NCBI RefSeq assembly: GCF_937976295.1
Contig: NZ_CALJRY010000290.1
Location: 1-16,742, forward strand
Source of the DNA: an uncultured Rothia sp.
GTDB lineage: Bacteria > Actinomycetota > Actinomycetes > Actinomycetales > Micrococcaceae
Direction of reading: 5' to 3'
Length of the DNA: 16,742 nucleotides
Shown: piece by piece, positions 6,933-13,959 of the stretch
How positions within the stretch are numbered: position 1 is the stretch's first letter
Layout: the number at the start of each line of letters is the position of its first letter
Translations under genes and position numbers: made by a program
The notes under the pieces: generated by a model
The model's input: only the letters and a program-made list of their open reading frames with translations
Told to the model about the DNA's origin: nothing
Database searches by the model: none

Positions 6933-8441
6933 CTAGAGCGGGCGCACATGCCAGCCGACGCGGCGCGAATCCCTACCCGAACCGATGCGGGTAAAGACCA
7001 GCGTTGCCGGACGGTACGAGGACTCCTGCGCCCTCTCCAGTGCGCCCTCCTGCGCACCAGAAGAAGAATTAGCGTTCTTTTTCTGTTTCTTCTTGGAAGG
7101 TTTAGAACCCGCAGAACCCAGCAGACGCGCACGCAATTGCTCCGGAACAATATCCACGCCACGCTTCTTGATCGTCAGAGCCGTAAAGCCCTGCTCGCGC
7201 ACCCAGCGCTTCAGCTGCTTCTCCTGCAGGGGAATCTCCTCCAGCACCTCGTAGCAGGCAACCAGCGGATGCTCCACCGGCTCGGCAGAACACAGGTACG
7301 CCAGGTGCTCATCCAATAGAAACGCGCCAATACTCTGCGCAAACTCAGCGACCAGATGCGAGCGCACAATCGCCGGGGCAGGCTCCAGCAGGTAATCACC
7401 GGGCTGCGGCAGGGATACCGGAATGTCGACGCTCTGCTCCGCCTCTTCCGCCGTCAGGGAGCTGCGGAAGCTGACCGCCTCGTACGGTGGCAACAGGGCA
7501 CCGGCTTCGGCGGAGCTTCCGTCGGAGCCAGTGCTGGAGTCTTCGTGAGAGGTAGCCTCTTGTGCAGTAGCCTCTTGCGCAGGCAGCTCACGCACCGAAG
7601 TCGCCGTGCGCGCCACCCCCTCCTGAGCCAGCGCGTTAAACCAGAGCACCAACTCGGCAAGGGACCCCTCCGACTGAATCCACTCCGCCTCAACGCGCGG
7701 GTTGGGGTTCGCCTCCGAGGCAATATCTTCGGGCGAGGGGATACCCTCATGCGGAAAACCGGGACCCAGCTTCACGCCCATCGGCACGCCCGTACGCGCC
7801 AGATTCAGCACGAACGAGAACGGGGGAGAGAACGCCTCCGGATCAAAAAGGCGCTCCGTCTGAGCCTTCTTCGCACCCCGCAACTCGCGGCGTGCCGGAT
7901 CCATCCACACAATACCCACCGGCTCACCGGCAGCATCCAGAAGCTCACCGTGCACATAATCGGTCACATCCCCCGAATACACGCGCGCCTGCGGGCAAAA
8001 CTCAAGGTTCTTCGCCGCAAAAGAAGCCGTCAACGGATCCAACTCCACCGCAACCACGGCACCGCGCGCCGCCGCATACACGGCAGAATCCGACGCAATA
8101 CCGCACCCCAAATCAGCCACCGTGCCGGCAACCGGGCGCAGACGCTGAGCGCGATAATGCGCAATCACCGGGCGGGTCGCCTGCTCCGCCGCCTCCTGAG
8201 TGAGCATGAGGGTGCGGGCGCGCTCGCCGAACTTGGCGCGCGCACGGGTACGAGCTTGCGCCAGCGAAATAATCTGTGCAGACTCCTCGGGGCTGAAACC
8301 TCGCGAACGCAAAGAAGTAACGGCGCTGAGCGTATCCGAGCCCAGCGGGTAGAGCTCATCGGCTGCCGCGAGCGCTTCGGCGCTGAACGGAAGCTTGGCG
8401 GCGGGAGTAAAAGGGGAGGCGGGAATAGGCATGCTCCTCAT
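6933..8441 (-). CDS. Class I SAM-dependent methyltransferase with THUMP-like C-terminal domain
   Basis: Seen: a 502-residue product. A helical N-terminal part (about 1-100, rich in Ala and Arg) is followed by a Rossmann methyltransferase core: motif I VADLGCGIASDSAVYAA (108-124), acidic post-I VELDP (132-136), SGDVTDY (156-162) and a motif IV-like WMDPARRELRGAKK (179-192). The C-terminal third (about 349 onward, starting YLLEPAPAIVRSHLVAEF) reads like the THUMP-like domain of this actinobacterial family. It ends GRDSRRVGWHVRPL. Known: the family is widespread in actinomycetes and annotated only as a class I methyltransferase; an RNA substrate is suspected from THUMP-like wording but not established. 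Two low-complexity inserts stand out: an Ala/Glu/Ser linker at about 285-315 and a Lys/Ser segment at 446-462. Start is uncertain between ATG 8441 and ATG 8432; neither has a well-spaced ribosome site. The gene diverges from groES. Confidence 0.87.
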   Translation of the reverse strand: MRSMPIPASPFTPAAKLPFSAEALAAADELYPLGSDTLSAVTSLRSRGFSPEESAQIISLAQARTRARAKFGERARTLMLTQEAAEQATRPVIAHYRAQRLRPVAGTVADLGCGIASDSAVYAAARGAVVAVELDPLTASFAAKNLEFCPQARVYSGDVTDYVHGELLDAAGEPVGIVWMDPARRELRGAKKAQTERLFDPEAFSPPFSFVLNLARTGVPMGVKLGPGFPHEGIPSPEDIASEANPNPRVEAEWIQSEGSLAELVLWFNALAQEGVARTATSVRELPAQEATAQEATSHEDSSTGSDGSSAEAGALLPPYEAVSFRSSLTAEEAEQSVDIPVSLPQPGDYLLEPAPAIVRSHLVAEFAQSIGAFLLDEHLAYLCSAEPVEHPLVACYEVLEEIPLQEKQLKRWVREQGFTALTIKKRGVDIVPEQLRARLLGSAGSKPSKKKQKKNANSSSGAQEGALERAQESSYRPATLVFTRIGSGRDSRRVGWHVRPL

Positions 8442-8542
8442 TTTACGGGGTGCCGATTTTGGGAGGTGGGGAGCCCGATCTGCTCGGCTTTTTGCTCAGC
8501 GTTCGCCTTGCGGTGAAACACCCCGGTACAGGGGCGCTTTTC

Positions 8543-8571
8543 TTGACCGAAAGCACAGGTGAAACTAGAGT
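8543..8571 (+). promoter_or_regulatory. groES promoter, TTGACC-N17-TAGAGT
   Basis: TTGACC at 8543-8548 and TAGAGT at 8566-8571 are separated by exactly 17 bp, a good housekeeping-sigma layout. Transcription would start near 8578, leaving an 80-base leader that ends in the strong GGAGG ribosome site at 8646-8650. Confidence 0.75.
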
Positions 8572-8587
8572 TGAGGTAGCACTCGAG
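8565..8587 (+). promoter_or_regulatory. Degenerate heat-shock-type operator over the groES -10 and start site
   Basis: CTAGAGT (8565-8571), a 9-base gap and ACTCGAG (8581-8587) form an inverted repeat with one mismatch. It resembles the HspR target CTTGAGT-N7-ACTCAAG but with a longer gap. Inside it TAGCACTC (8577-8584) matches one half of the HrcA CIRCE element (TTAGCACTC-N9-GAGTGCTAA). The expected second CIRCE half is missing. The position, over the -10 and start site, fits a repressor site; which repressor binds is inference. Confidence 0.5.
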
Positions 8588-8658
8588 ACGGTCATCGGGC
8601 GCGCCACTGCGCCGCTGTCTCGCATCAAACGTAAATCCACAACCCGGAGGAACCGATT

Positions 8659-8946
8659 ATGGCTATCAAGCCCCTGGAAGACCGCGTCGTTATCAAGATC
8701 GAGCAGGCTGAGCAGACCACCGCATCCGGTCTGGTCATCCCCGAAACTGCGAAGGAAAAGCCGCAGGAAGCACGCGTTGTCGCCGTTGGCCCGGGCCGCG
8801 TGGATGAGAAGGGCAACCGCATTCCCGTAGACATCAAGGAAGGCGACGTTGTCGTGTTCTCCCGCTACGGTGGCACCGAGGTTAAGTACCAGGGCGAAGA
8901 GTACCTGATTCTCTCCGCACGCGACGTTCTGGCAATCGTCGACTAA
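8659..8946 (+). CDS. groES: Co-chaperonin GroES
   Basis: GroES forms the heptameric lid that caps GroEL and closes the folding chamber in an ATP-dependent way. Seen: the complete 95-residue product begins IKPLEDRVVIKIEQAEQTT. The mobile loop is TTASGLVIPETAKEKPQEA (20-38), followed by VVAVGPGRVDEKGNRIPVDIKEGDVVVFSRYGGTE, with the usual YLILSARDVLAIV end. Length is normal for actinobacteria. GGAGG at 8646-8650 gives an eight-base spacing to ATG. It has its own promoter with a heat-shock-like operator and is followed by a hairpin and then groEL, 106 bp downstream. Confidence 0.98.
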   Translation: MAIKPLEDRVVIKIEQAEQTTASGLVIPETAKEKPQEARVVAVGPGRVDEKGNRIPVDIKEGDVVVFSRYGGTEVKYQGEEYLILSARDVLAIVD

Positions 8947-8957
8947 TACTTTCAGAT

Positions 8958-8997
8958 GCTCATGCGCCGTACCGCTCATCCGGTACGGCGCATGAGC
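8958..8997 (+). terminator. Perfect 16-bp hairpin between groES and groEL
   Basis: GCTCATGCGCCGTACC (8958-8973) pairs completely with 8982-8997 around an 8-base loop. AGAT (8954-8957) and ATCT (9001-9004) could extend it weakly. It starts 11 bases after the groES stop. No T run follows at once, though TTAAAAATTT lies 14 bases on. It could be an attenuating terminator lowering groEL relative to groES, or a processing and stability hairpin. Which one cannot be told from sequence. Confidence 0.75.
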
Positions 8998-9052
8998 TAT
9001 CATCTGCCCCTTAAAAATTTCCATTCTGTGACGCACTAGGAGTAGCGAACAC

Positions 9053-10639
9053 ATGGCTAAGCAGCTTGAATTCAACGATGCCGCCCGCAAGTCCCTGCAG
9101 GCTGGCGTCGATAAGCTGGCAAACGCGGTCAAGGTAACCCTCGGCCCGCGCGGGCGCAACGTTGTGCTCGACAAGCAGTGGGGTGCACCCGTCATCACCA
9201 ACGACGGCGTGTCCATCGCCCGTGAAATTGAACTGGACGACCCGTACGAAAACCTGGGCGCCCAGCTGGCGAAGGAAGTCGCCACCAAGACCAACGACGT
9301 AGCCGGTGACGGCACCACTACCGCAACCGTGCTCGCACAGGCACTGGTCAACGAGGGCCTGCGCAACGTCACCAGCGGCGCGGCACCCGCCGACATCAAG
9401 CGCGGCATTGAGGCTGCTGTGGAGGCTGTCTCCGCACGACTGCTCGAGAACGCACGCCCCGTGCAGGGTCCCGAGGTGGCGCACGTTGCCGCTATTTCCG
9501 CGCAGTCCGAGCAGATCGGTGAGCTGCTGGCTCGCGCCTTCGAGAAGGTCGGCCAGGACGGCGTCATCACCATCGAAGACGGCTCCTCCACCGAAATTGA
9601 ACTGGACATCACCGAAGGCATGCAGTTCGACAAGGGCTACCTCTCGCCCTCCTTCGTCACCGACGCTGAGCGCGGCGAAGCAGTGCTGGAGAACAGCCTC
9701 GTGCTGCTCTACCAGGGCAAGATTTCCACCATCGCAGAGATTATGCCCGTGCTCGAGAAGATCGTTCAGGCGAAGAAGCCGCTGACCATCATCGCAGAAG
9801 ACGTTGACGGTGAGGCGCTCTCCGCTCTGGTCGTGAACAAGCTGCGCGGCACCATCAACGTGGTCGCTCTGAAGGCTCCCGGTTTCGGTGACCGCCGCAA
9901 GGCAATCATGCAGGATTTGGCAATTCTGACCGGCGGCACCGTCGTGACCGGTGAGCTCGGCATCGACCTGCCTCAGGTCACCCTGGAGCACCTGGGCTCG
10001 GCACGCCGCGTGACCGTGACCAAGTCCCACACCACCATCGTGGACGGCGGCGGCGACCCCGAGGCAATCGAGGACCGCGTGCAGCAGCTGCGCCGCGAAA
10101 TTGAGCGCGTGGATTCCGAATGGGACCGCGAGAAGCTCAAGGAGCGCCTGGCTAAGCTCGCCGGCGGCGTGGGCGTCATCAAGGTCGGTGCCGCAACCGA
10201 GGTTGAGGCGAAGGAACGCAAGCACCGCATCGAGGATGCTGTGTCCTCCACCCGTGCCGCTCTGGAAGAGGGCATCGTCTCCGGTGGCGGTTCCGCGCTG
10301 GTTCACGCGCTGAAGGCACTGGACGGCATGGACCTGGGCAACCACGACGCAAACGTGGGTGTACAGATCGTTCGCCGTGCCCTGGTTCAGCCGCTGCGCT
10401 GGATCGCTGAGAACGCTGGCGAAGACGGCTACGTCATCGTCTCCAAGGTCTCCGAGCTGCCCGTGGGTCACGGCTTCAACGCCAAGACCGGCGAGTACGT
10501 GGACCTCATCGAAGCCGGCGTGATTGACCCGGTGAAGGTGACCCGTTCGGCTCTGCAGAACGCATCCTCCATCGCGGCTCTGGTACTGACCACCGAGACC
10601 CTGGTGGTTGAGAAGCCCGAAGAAACTGAAGAAGACTAA
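9053..10639 (+). CDS. groEL: Chaperonin GroEL (groES-linked, GroEL1-type)
   Basis: GroEL is the ATP-driven 60-kDa chaperonin of the cytoplasm. Seen in 528 residues: VKVTLGPRGRNVVLDK (27-42) and NDGVSIAREIELDDP; the nucleotide motif GDGTTTATVLAQ with D86; the apical segment from about 190 to 375 including GYLSPSFVTDAE; RIEDAVSSTRAALEEGIVSGGGSAL with D395, matching the E. coli catalytic D398; and GVIDPVKVTRSALQNASSIAALVLTTE. The end is VVEKPEETEED, acidic and without the Gly-Gly-Met repeat of canonical GroEL and without the His-rich tail of mycobacterial GroEL1. Known: actinobacteria often carry a second GroEL elsewhere with the GGM tail. Linkage to groES and the tail suggest that this is the GroEL1-type copy (inference). 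AGGAG at 9038-9042 precedes the start by ten bases. Confidence 0.97.
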   Translation: MAKQLEFNDAARKSLQAGVDKLANAVKVTLGPRGRNVVLDKQWGAPVITNDGVSIAREIELDDPYENLGAQLAKEVATKTNDVAGDGTTTATVLAQALVNEGLRNVTSGAAPADIKRGIEAAVEAVSARLLENARPVQGPEVAHVAAISAQSEQIGELLARAFEKVGQDGVITIEDGSSTEIELDITEGMQFDKGYLSPSFVTDAERGEAVLENSLVLLYQGKISTIAEIMPVLEKIVQAKKPLTIIAEDVDGEALSALVVNKLRGTINVVALKAPGFGDRRKAIMQDLAILTGGTVVTGELGIDLPQVTLEHLGSARRVTVTKSHTTIVDGGGDPEAIEDRVQQLRREIERVDSEWDREKLKERLAKLAGGVGVIKVGAATEVEAKERKHRIEDAVSSTRAALEEGIVSGGGSALVHALKALDGMDLGNHDANVGVQIVRRALVQPLRWIAENAGEDGYVIVSKVSELPVGHGFNAKTGEYVDLIEAGVIDPVKVTRSALQNASSIAALVLTTETLVVEKPEETEED

Positions 10640-10647
10640 TAGTGTGT

Positions 10648-10691
10648 GTGCCCGGTGCCGCCACCTCCATCGTGGAGGCGGTATCGGGCAC
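10648..10691 (+). terminator. Hairpin terminator after groEL
   Basis: GTGCCCG (10648-10654) pairs with CGGGCAC (10685-10691). Inside it CCGCC and CCTCC pair with GGAGG and CGG around ATCGT. It begins eight bases past the groEL stop. No T run follows, which is common in GC-rich actinobacteria. Confidence 0.75.
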
Positions 10692-10946
10692 TCGCTGTCG
10701 GTAGGCTCGGGTGCGCTCGCGTCCGTGGGGCTCTAGAACCTGCCGGCAGCCTCCCGCTGAGGAATGCTTACTATGAGTGCTTCTCAGCAAAGAAATCTTT
10801 AGCGGTTTACTATAGAAGGTAAGCTGCTCCCGTTTGCGCTCAAACCACCTTGTGGGGTGCGAGCAGGCGGTTCGTACCGCATCTTGACATATGCAACGTA
10901 TAGGCTGAGCTTCTCACCGATGAAGCCAGCATCCGAAAGGTAGACA
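10692..10946 (+). promoter_or_regulatory. guaB upstream region with candidate promoter
   Basis: There is no gene in this 255-bp stretch. A consensus -35, TTGACA, lies at 10884-10889, but the sequence 16-18 bp further (TGAGCT/GAGCTT) is a poor -10. TATAGG at 10899-10904 is too close. TACTAT at 10808-10813 is a second possible -10 without a clear -35. A GC-containing inverted region (GCTC near 10840 with GAGC near 10861, enclosing ACCAC and GTGGGGT) could fold. The guaB ribosome site is GAAAGG at 10935-10940. Confidence 0.4.
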
Positions 10947-12464
10947 ATGACCATTCCCACCGCTCTGTCCGAGGATCCCTTCGGCTTCACCGGCCTGACC
11001 TACGATGACGTGCTGCTGCTGCCCGGCAACACCGACGTCATTCCCTCCGAAGCGGACACCTCCACCCGCCTGTCCAAGCGCATCACCCTGAACACCCCCA
11101 TCATCTCCGCCGCAATGGACACCGTGACCGACTCCGCTATGGCAATTGCTATGGCACGTCTGGGCGGTATGGGCGTTATCCACCGCAACCTCTCCATTGA
11201 GGATCAGGCGGCACACGTGGACCGCGTGAAGCGTTCCGAGTCCGGCATGATCATTAACCCCGTCACCATCGGTGCTGACGCAACCATCGCCGAATACGAC
11301 AAGGTCTGCGGCTACTACAAGGTCTCCGGTCTGCCCGTCGTCAGCGAAGAGGGTGTGCTGGAAGGTATCATCACCAACCGCGATATCCGCTACATCTCCC
11401 GCTCCGATTACGAGGGTATTCGCGTCCGCGACATCATGACCCCCATGCCGCTGGTCACCGCGCACCCCAGCGTCACTAAGGACGAAGCATTCGCGCTGCT
11501 GTCCCACAACAAGATTGAGCGTCTGCCGCTGGTCGACGACGCAGGCAAGCTCGCCGGTCTGATTACCCTGAAGGACTTCGTCAAGACTGAGCAGTACCCC
11601 AACGCTACCAAGGACGAGGACGGCCGCCTGCGTGCCGGCGCCGCTATCGGCTTCTTCGGTGACGGCTACGAGCGCGCAATGACCCTGGTCGAGGCAGGCG
11701 TCGACGCACTGTTCGTGGACACCGCAAACGGCCACTCCCAGGGCGTGCTCGACATGATCGCCCGCCTGAAGAAGGACCCCGCCGCAGCACACGTGGACGT
11801 CATTGGCGGCCAGGCTGCAACCCGCCTGGGTGCACAGGCAATCATCGACGCCGGCGCTGACGGCGTGAAGGTTGGTGTTGGCCCCGGCTCCATCTGCACC
11901 ACCCGCATTATCGCCGGTGTTGGCGTTCCCCAGGTGACCGCTATCAACGAGTCCGCTAAGGCAGCAATCCCGGCGGGCGTGCCGCTGATTGCTGACGGCG
12001 GTATGCAGCACTCCGGCGAGATCGGCAAGGCACTGGTTGCTGGCGCTGACTCCGTGATGCTCGGCTCCCTGCTGGCTGGTACCACCGAGTCTCCCGGTGA
12101 GCTGATTTTCATGAACGGTAAGCAGTACAAGGCATACCGCGGCATGGGTTCGCTCGGTGCGATGCAGACCCGCGGTCGCCACAAGTCCTTCTCCAAGGAC
12201 CGTTACTTCCAGGCTGACGTCTCCAGCGAAGAGAAGCTGATTCCCGAGGGTATTGAGGGTCAGGTTCCCTTCCGCGGCCCGCTCTCCGCAGTGATTCACC
12301 AGCTCGAAGGCGGCCTGCGCCAGACCATGTTCTACGTCGGTTCCCGCACCATCGAGGAGCTCAAGTACAAGGGTCAGTTCGTGCGCATCACCCCCGCAGG
12401 TCTGAAGGAATCGCACCCGCACGACATCATGATGACCGTTGAGGCACCGAACTACCGCGGCTAA
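10947..12464 (+). CDS. guaB: Inosine-5'-monophosphate dehydrogenase
   Basis: GuaB oxidises IMP to XMP with NAD+, the rate-setting step towards GMP. Seen in 505 residues: GLTYDDVLLLPG (16-27) and IISAAMDTVTDSAMAIAMARLGGMGVIHRN at the front of the barrel. A CBS pair follows at about 97-215, including GLPVVSEEGVLEGIITNRDIR and MTPMPLVT. Then come DTANGHS (258-264), the catalytic loop GPGSICTTR with C317, IADGG (348-352), GSLLAGT, YRGMGS (397-402) and the flap KDRYFQ with the Arg-Tyr pair R419/Y420. EGIEGQVPFRG follows. All catalytic residues are present. One oddity is Q289 in VIGGQAAT, where the family normally has Asn (GGNVAT). GAAAGG lies six bases before ATG. guaB3 and guaA follow, each behind its own hairpin. 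Confidence 0.98.
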   Translation: MTIPTALSEDPFGFTGLTYDDVLLLPGNTDVIPSEADTSTRLSKRITLNTPIISAAMDTVTDSAMAIAMARLGGMGVIHRNLSIEDQAAHVDRVKRSESGMIINPVTIGADATIAEYDKVCGYYKVSGLPVVSEEGVLEGIITNRDIRYISRSDYEGIRVRDIMTPMPLVTAHPSVTKDEAFALLSHNKIERLPLVDDAGKLAGLITLKDFVKTEQYPNATKDEDGRLRAGAAIGFFGDGYERAMTLVEAGVDALFVDTANGHSQGVLDMIARLKKDPAAAHVDVIGGQAATRLGAQAIIDAGADGVKVGVGPGSICTTRIIAGVGVPQVTAINESAKAAIPAGVPLIADGGMQHSGEIGKALVAGADSVMLGSLLAGTTESPGELIFMNGKQYKAYRGMGSLGAMQTRGRHKSFSKDRYFQADVSSEEKLIPEGIEGQVPFRGPLSAVIHQLEGGLRQTMFYVGSRTIEELKYKGQFVRITPAGLKESHPHDIMMTVEAPNYRG

Positions 12465-12488
12465 AACGCCTCACCAACGATGATTCGC

Positions 12489-12510
12489 CGCATGGTGTGC
12501 ACACCGTGCG
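12489..12510. promoter_or_regulatory. 22-bp palindrome upstream of guaB3 (operator-like)
   Basis: The palindrome is centred between 12499 and 12500 with a perfect GGTGTGCACACC core (12494-12505). It extends to 22 bp with one T:G pair (12493/12506). There is no loop, so it resembles a dimeric repressor site more than an RNA hairpin. It lies 24 bp after the guaB stop and immediately before the 12518-12551 hairpin. Binding protein unknown. Confidence 0.5.
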
Positions 12511-12517
12511 CCGTTGA

Positions 12518-12551
12518 GCCCGCCCCATACCCGTTCAGGTATTGGGCGGGC
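12518..12551 (+). terminator. Hairpin between guaB and guaB3
   Basis: GCCCGCCCCATACC (12518-12531) pairs with GGTATTGGGCGGGC (12538-12551) over 14 positions with one mismatch and a 6-base loop. It lies 53 bp after the guaB stop. The stem is very stable but no T run follows. It is probably the guaB terminator or an attenuator ahead of guaB3. Confidence 0.75.
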
Positions 12552-12609
12552 ATCGGCGCGAATAACGCCCAGCGGCACCCCTCAAACCGAATTCGAAAGG
12601 ATTCACCCC

Positions 12610-13740
12610 ATGTCTGAAATTCAGATTGGCCTCTCCAAGAACGCCCGCCCCACCTACTCCCTGGACGATGTGGCGCTGATTCCCACCCGCCGTACCCGCG
12701 ACCGCCGCGACGTTGACACCTCCTGGCAGATTGACGCCTTCAAGTTCGACACCCCCATCATTGGTGCGCCCATGGACTCGGTCATGTCCCCGGCGACCGC
12801 TATTGCGCTGGGCAAGCTGGGTGGCCTGGGTGTGCTGAACCTCGAGGGCCTGTGGACCCGCTACGAGGACCCGCAGCCGCTGCTCGATGAGATTGTTGAG
12901 CTGCCCGAGGCGGACCCCGCCTCCGCGACCACCCGCATGCAGCAGATTTACTCTGAGCCGATTAAGTCGGAACTGATTACTGCACGCCTGGAAGAGATTC
13001 GTGACTCCGGCGTGGTTGTTGCTGGCTCTCTGAGCCCGCAGAACACCCAGGAGCACTACGAGACCGTGGTGAAGGCGGGCGTTGAGCTGTTCGTCATCCG
13101 CGGTGCATCCGTCTCTGCCGAGCACCTTTCGACCTCGCACGAGCCGCTGAACCTGAAGAAGTTCATCTACGAGCTGGATGTTCCGGTCATCGTTGGTGGC
13201 GTTGCTGGCTACTCGCAGGCTAAGCACCTGATGCGTACCGGCGCGGCTGGCGTTCTGGTGGGCTTCGGCGGCGGTTCCGCACAGACCACCCGCCAGGGCC
13301 TGGGCATCTCCGCACCGATGGCAACCGCTATCGCCGATGTGGCTGCGGCACGTTCGGACTACCTGGATGAGTCCGGCGGCCGCTACGTGCACGTGATTGC
13401 TGACGGCTCCCTGGGCCGCTCCGGCGACATGGTGAAGGCTCTCGCACTGGGCGCTGACGCTGTCATGCTGGGTGCTCCGCTGGCTCGCGCATCCGAGGCT
13501 CCCGGCCAGGGCTGGTACTGGGGCAACGAGGCGCACTCGCTGGACTTCCCGCGCGGCGTGCGCACCCCGCTGGGTGTTGTCGGCTCCCTGGAGGAAGTCC
13601 TGTACGGTCCTTCGCACCACGTGAACGGCACCAGCAACATTGTCGGTGCGCTCAAGCGCGCAATGGCTAACTGCGGTTACCTGAATCTGAAGAAGTTCCA
13701 GAAGGCGGACCTGACCGTGGTTCCCGCGTACCGCGGCTAA
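12610..13740 (+). CDS. guaB3: GuaB3 family IMP dehydrogenase-related protein
   Basis: Seen in 376 residues: an IMPDH-like TIM barrel without CBS domains. It begins SLDDVALIPTRRTRDRRDVDTSWQ, then PIIGAPMDSVMSPATAIALGKLGGLGVLNLEG (49-80), VPVIVGGVAGYSQAKHLM and AAGVLVGFGGGSAQTTRQGLG (212-232). After that come ESGGRYVHVIADGSLGRSGD, ADAVMLGAPLA and GYLNLKKFQKADLTVV. In the loop that holds the IMPDH nucleophile (GPGSICTTR in the neighbour GuaB) this protein has GGGSAQTTR, so Gln225 replaces Cys. Known: GuaB3 paralogues sit beside guaB in actinomycetes, and many of them also lack the Cys; their role is unsettled. It may be non-catalytic or regulatory (inference). I chose ATG 12610 because GAAAGGA (12595-12601) lies eight bases before it and the family begins near here. 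A longer in-frame start at 12514 would lie inside the intergenic hairpin. Confidence 0.94.
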   Translation: MSEIQIGLSKNARPTYSLDDVALIPTRRTRDRRDVDTSWQIDAFKFDTPIIGAPMDSVMSPATAIALGKLGGLGVLNLEGLWTRYEDPQPLLDEIVELPEADPASATTRMQQIYSEPIKSELITARLEEIRDSGVVVAGSLSPQNTQEHYETVVKAGVELFVIRGASVSAEHLSTSHEPLNLKKFIYELDVPVIVGGVAGYSQAKHLMRTGAAGVLVGFGGGSAQTTRQGLGISAPMATAIADVAAARSDYLDESGGRYVHVIADGSLGRSGDMVKALALGADAVMLGAPLARASEAPGQGWYWGNEAHSLDFPRGVRTPLGVVGSLEEVLYGPSHHVNGTSNIVGALKRAMANCGYLNLKKFQKADLTVVPAYRG

Positions 13741-13755
13741 TGTAGCTTCATGAAT

Positions 13756-13803
13756 CACCGCTTGGCGGTTGGCAGGTTTTGGCCTGTCGGTCGCCGGGCG
13801 GTG
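13756..13803 (+). terminator. Terminator after guaB3
   Basis: CACCGC (13756-13761) pairs with GCGGTG (13798-13803). Inside, TGGCG and GGCAGG pair with CCTGTC and CGCCG around a TTTTGG loop. CTTTCTATA follows. It begins 16 bases beyond the guaB3 stop. Confidence 0.85.
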
Positions 13804-13898
13804 CTTTCTATACGCACGCTCTACCCCCGTTAGGGCATGTGGCGGCACCCCGGGATGGGGGAGCGGCTACGTACCGTCGGCGGCGTACAGCGATAGCG

Positions 13899-13930
13899 TA
13901 AAATAGATATATCCCCGCGCAAGTGCGCGG
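13899..13930 (+). promoter_or_regulatory. guaA candidate -10 and leader hairpin
   Basis: TAAAAT at 13899-13904 is a good -10 hexamer; the -35 region (around 13876) is weak. About 11 bases later CCGCGC (13915-13920) pairs with GCGCGG (13925-13930) around AAGT, which puts a compact hairpin at or near the start of the guaA message. It is 17 bases before the GAGGT ribosome site at 13948-13952. It may stabilise the transcript or gate translation; this is inference. Confidence 0.5.
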
Positions 13931-13959
13931 ATTAGTACCAACACGTTGAGGTAATTTTC

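Noticed and set aside
8472..8493. Short hairpin with five T's upstream of groES
   Set aside because: The stem is only six pairs with a bulge, and no plus-strand gene precedes it to be terminated.
7356..8516. Long Arg-rich open frame opposite the methyltransferase gene
   Set aside because: The opposite strand shows SAM-binding motifs in order. The Arg/His-rich frame has no motif and runs into the groES upstream region.
9011..10471. Long open frame antisense to groEL
   Set aside because: No ribosome site or motif, and opposite a complete chaperonin. Such antisense frames are common by chance in GC-rich genes.
10764..10802. Mini-ORF of 12 codons (MLTMSASQQRNL) upstream of guaB
   Set aside because: There is a GAGGA upstream, but no promoter can be placed and nothing suggests attenuation. 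It is too short to support.
10692..10946. Purine riboswitch before guaB
   Set aside because: I could not find the three-way junction core or conserved loops of a guanine/adenine riboswitch, which are chiefly known from Firmicutes.
10914..12422. Long open frame antisense to guaB
   Set aside because: Same pattern: low-complexity Asp/Gly/Val wording, no motif, and opposite a complete IMPDH.
12514..12609. Longer start for guaB3
   Set aside because: The extra 32 codons would be encoded by the GC hairpin between guaB and guaB3 and lack family similarity. ATG 12610 has a good ribosome site.
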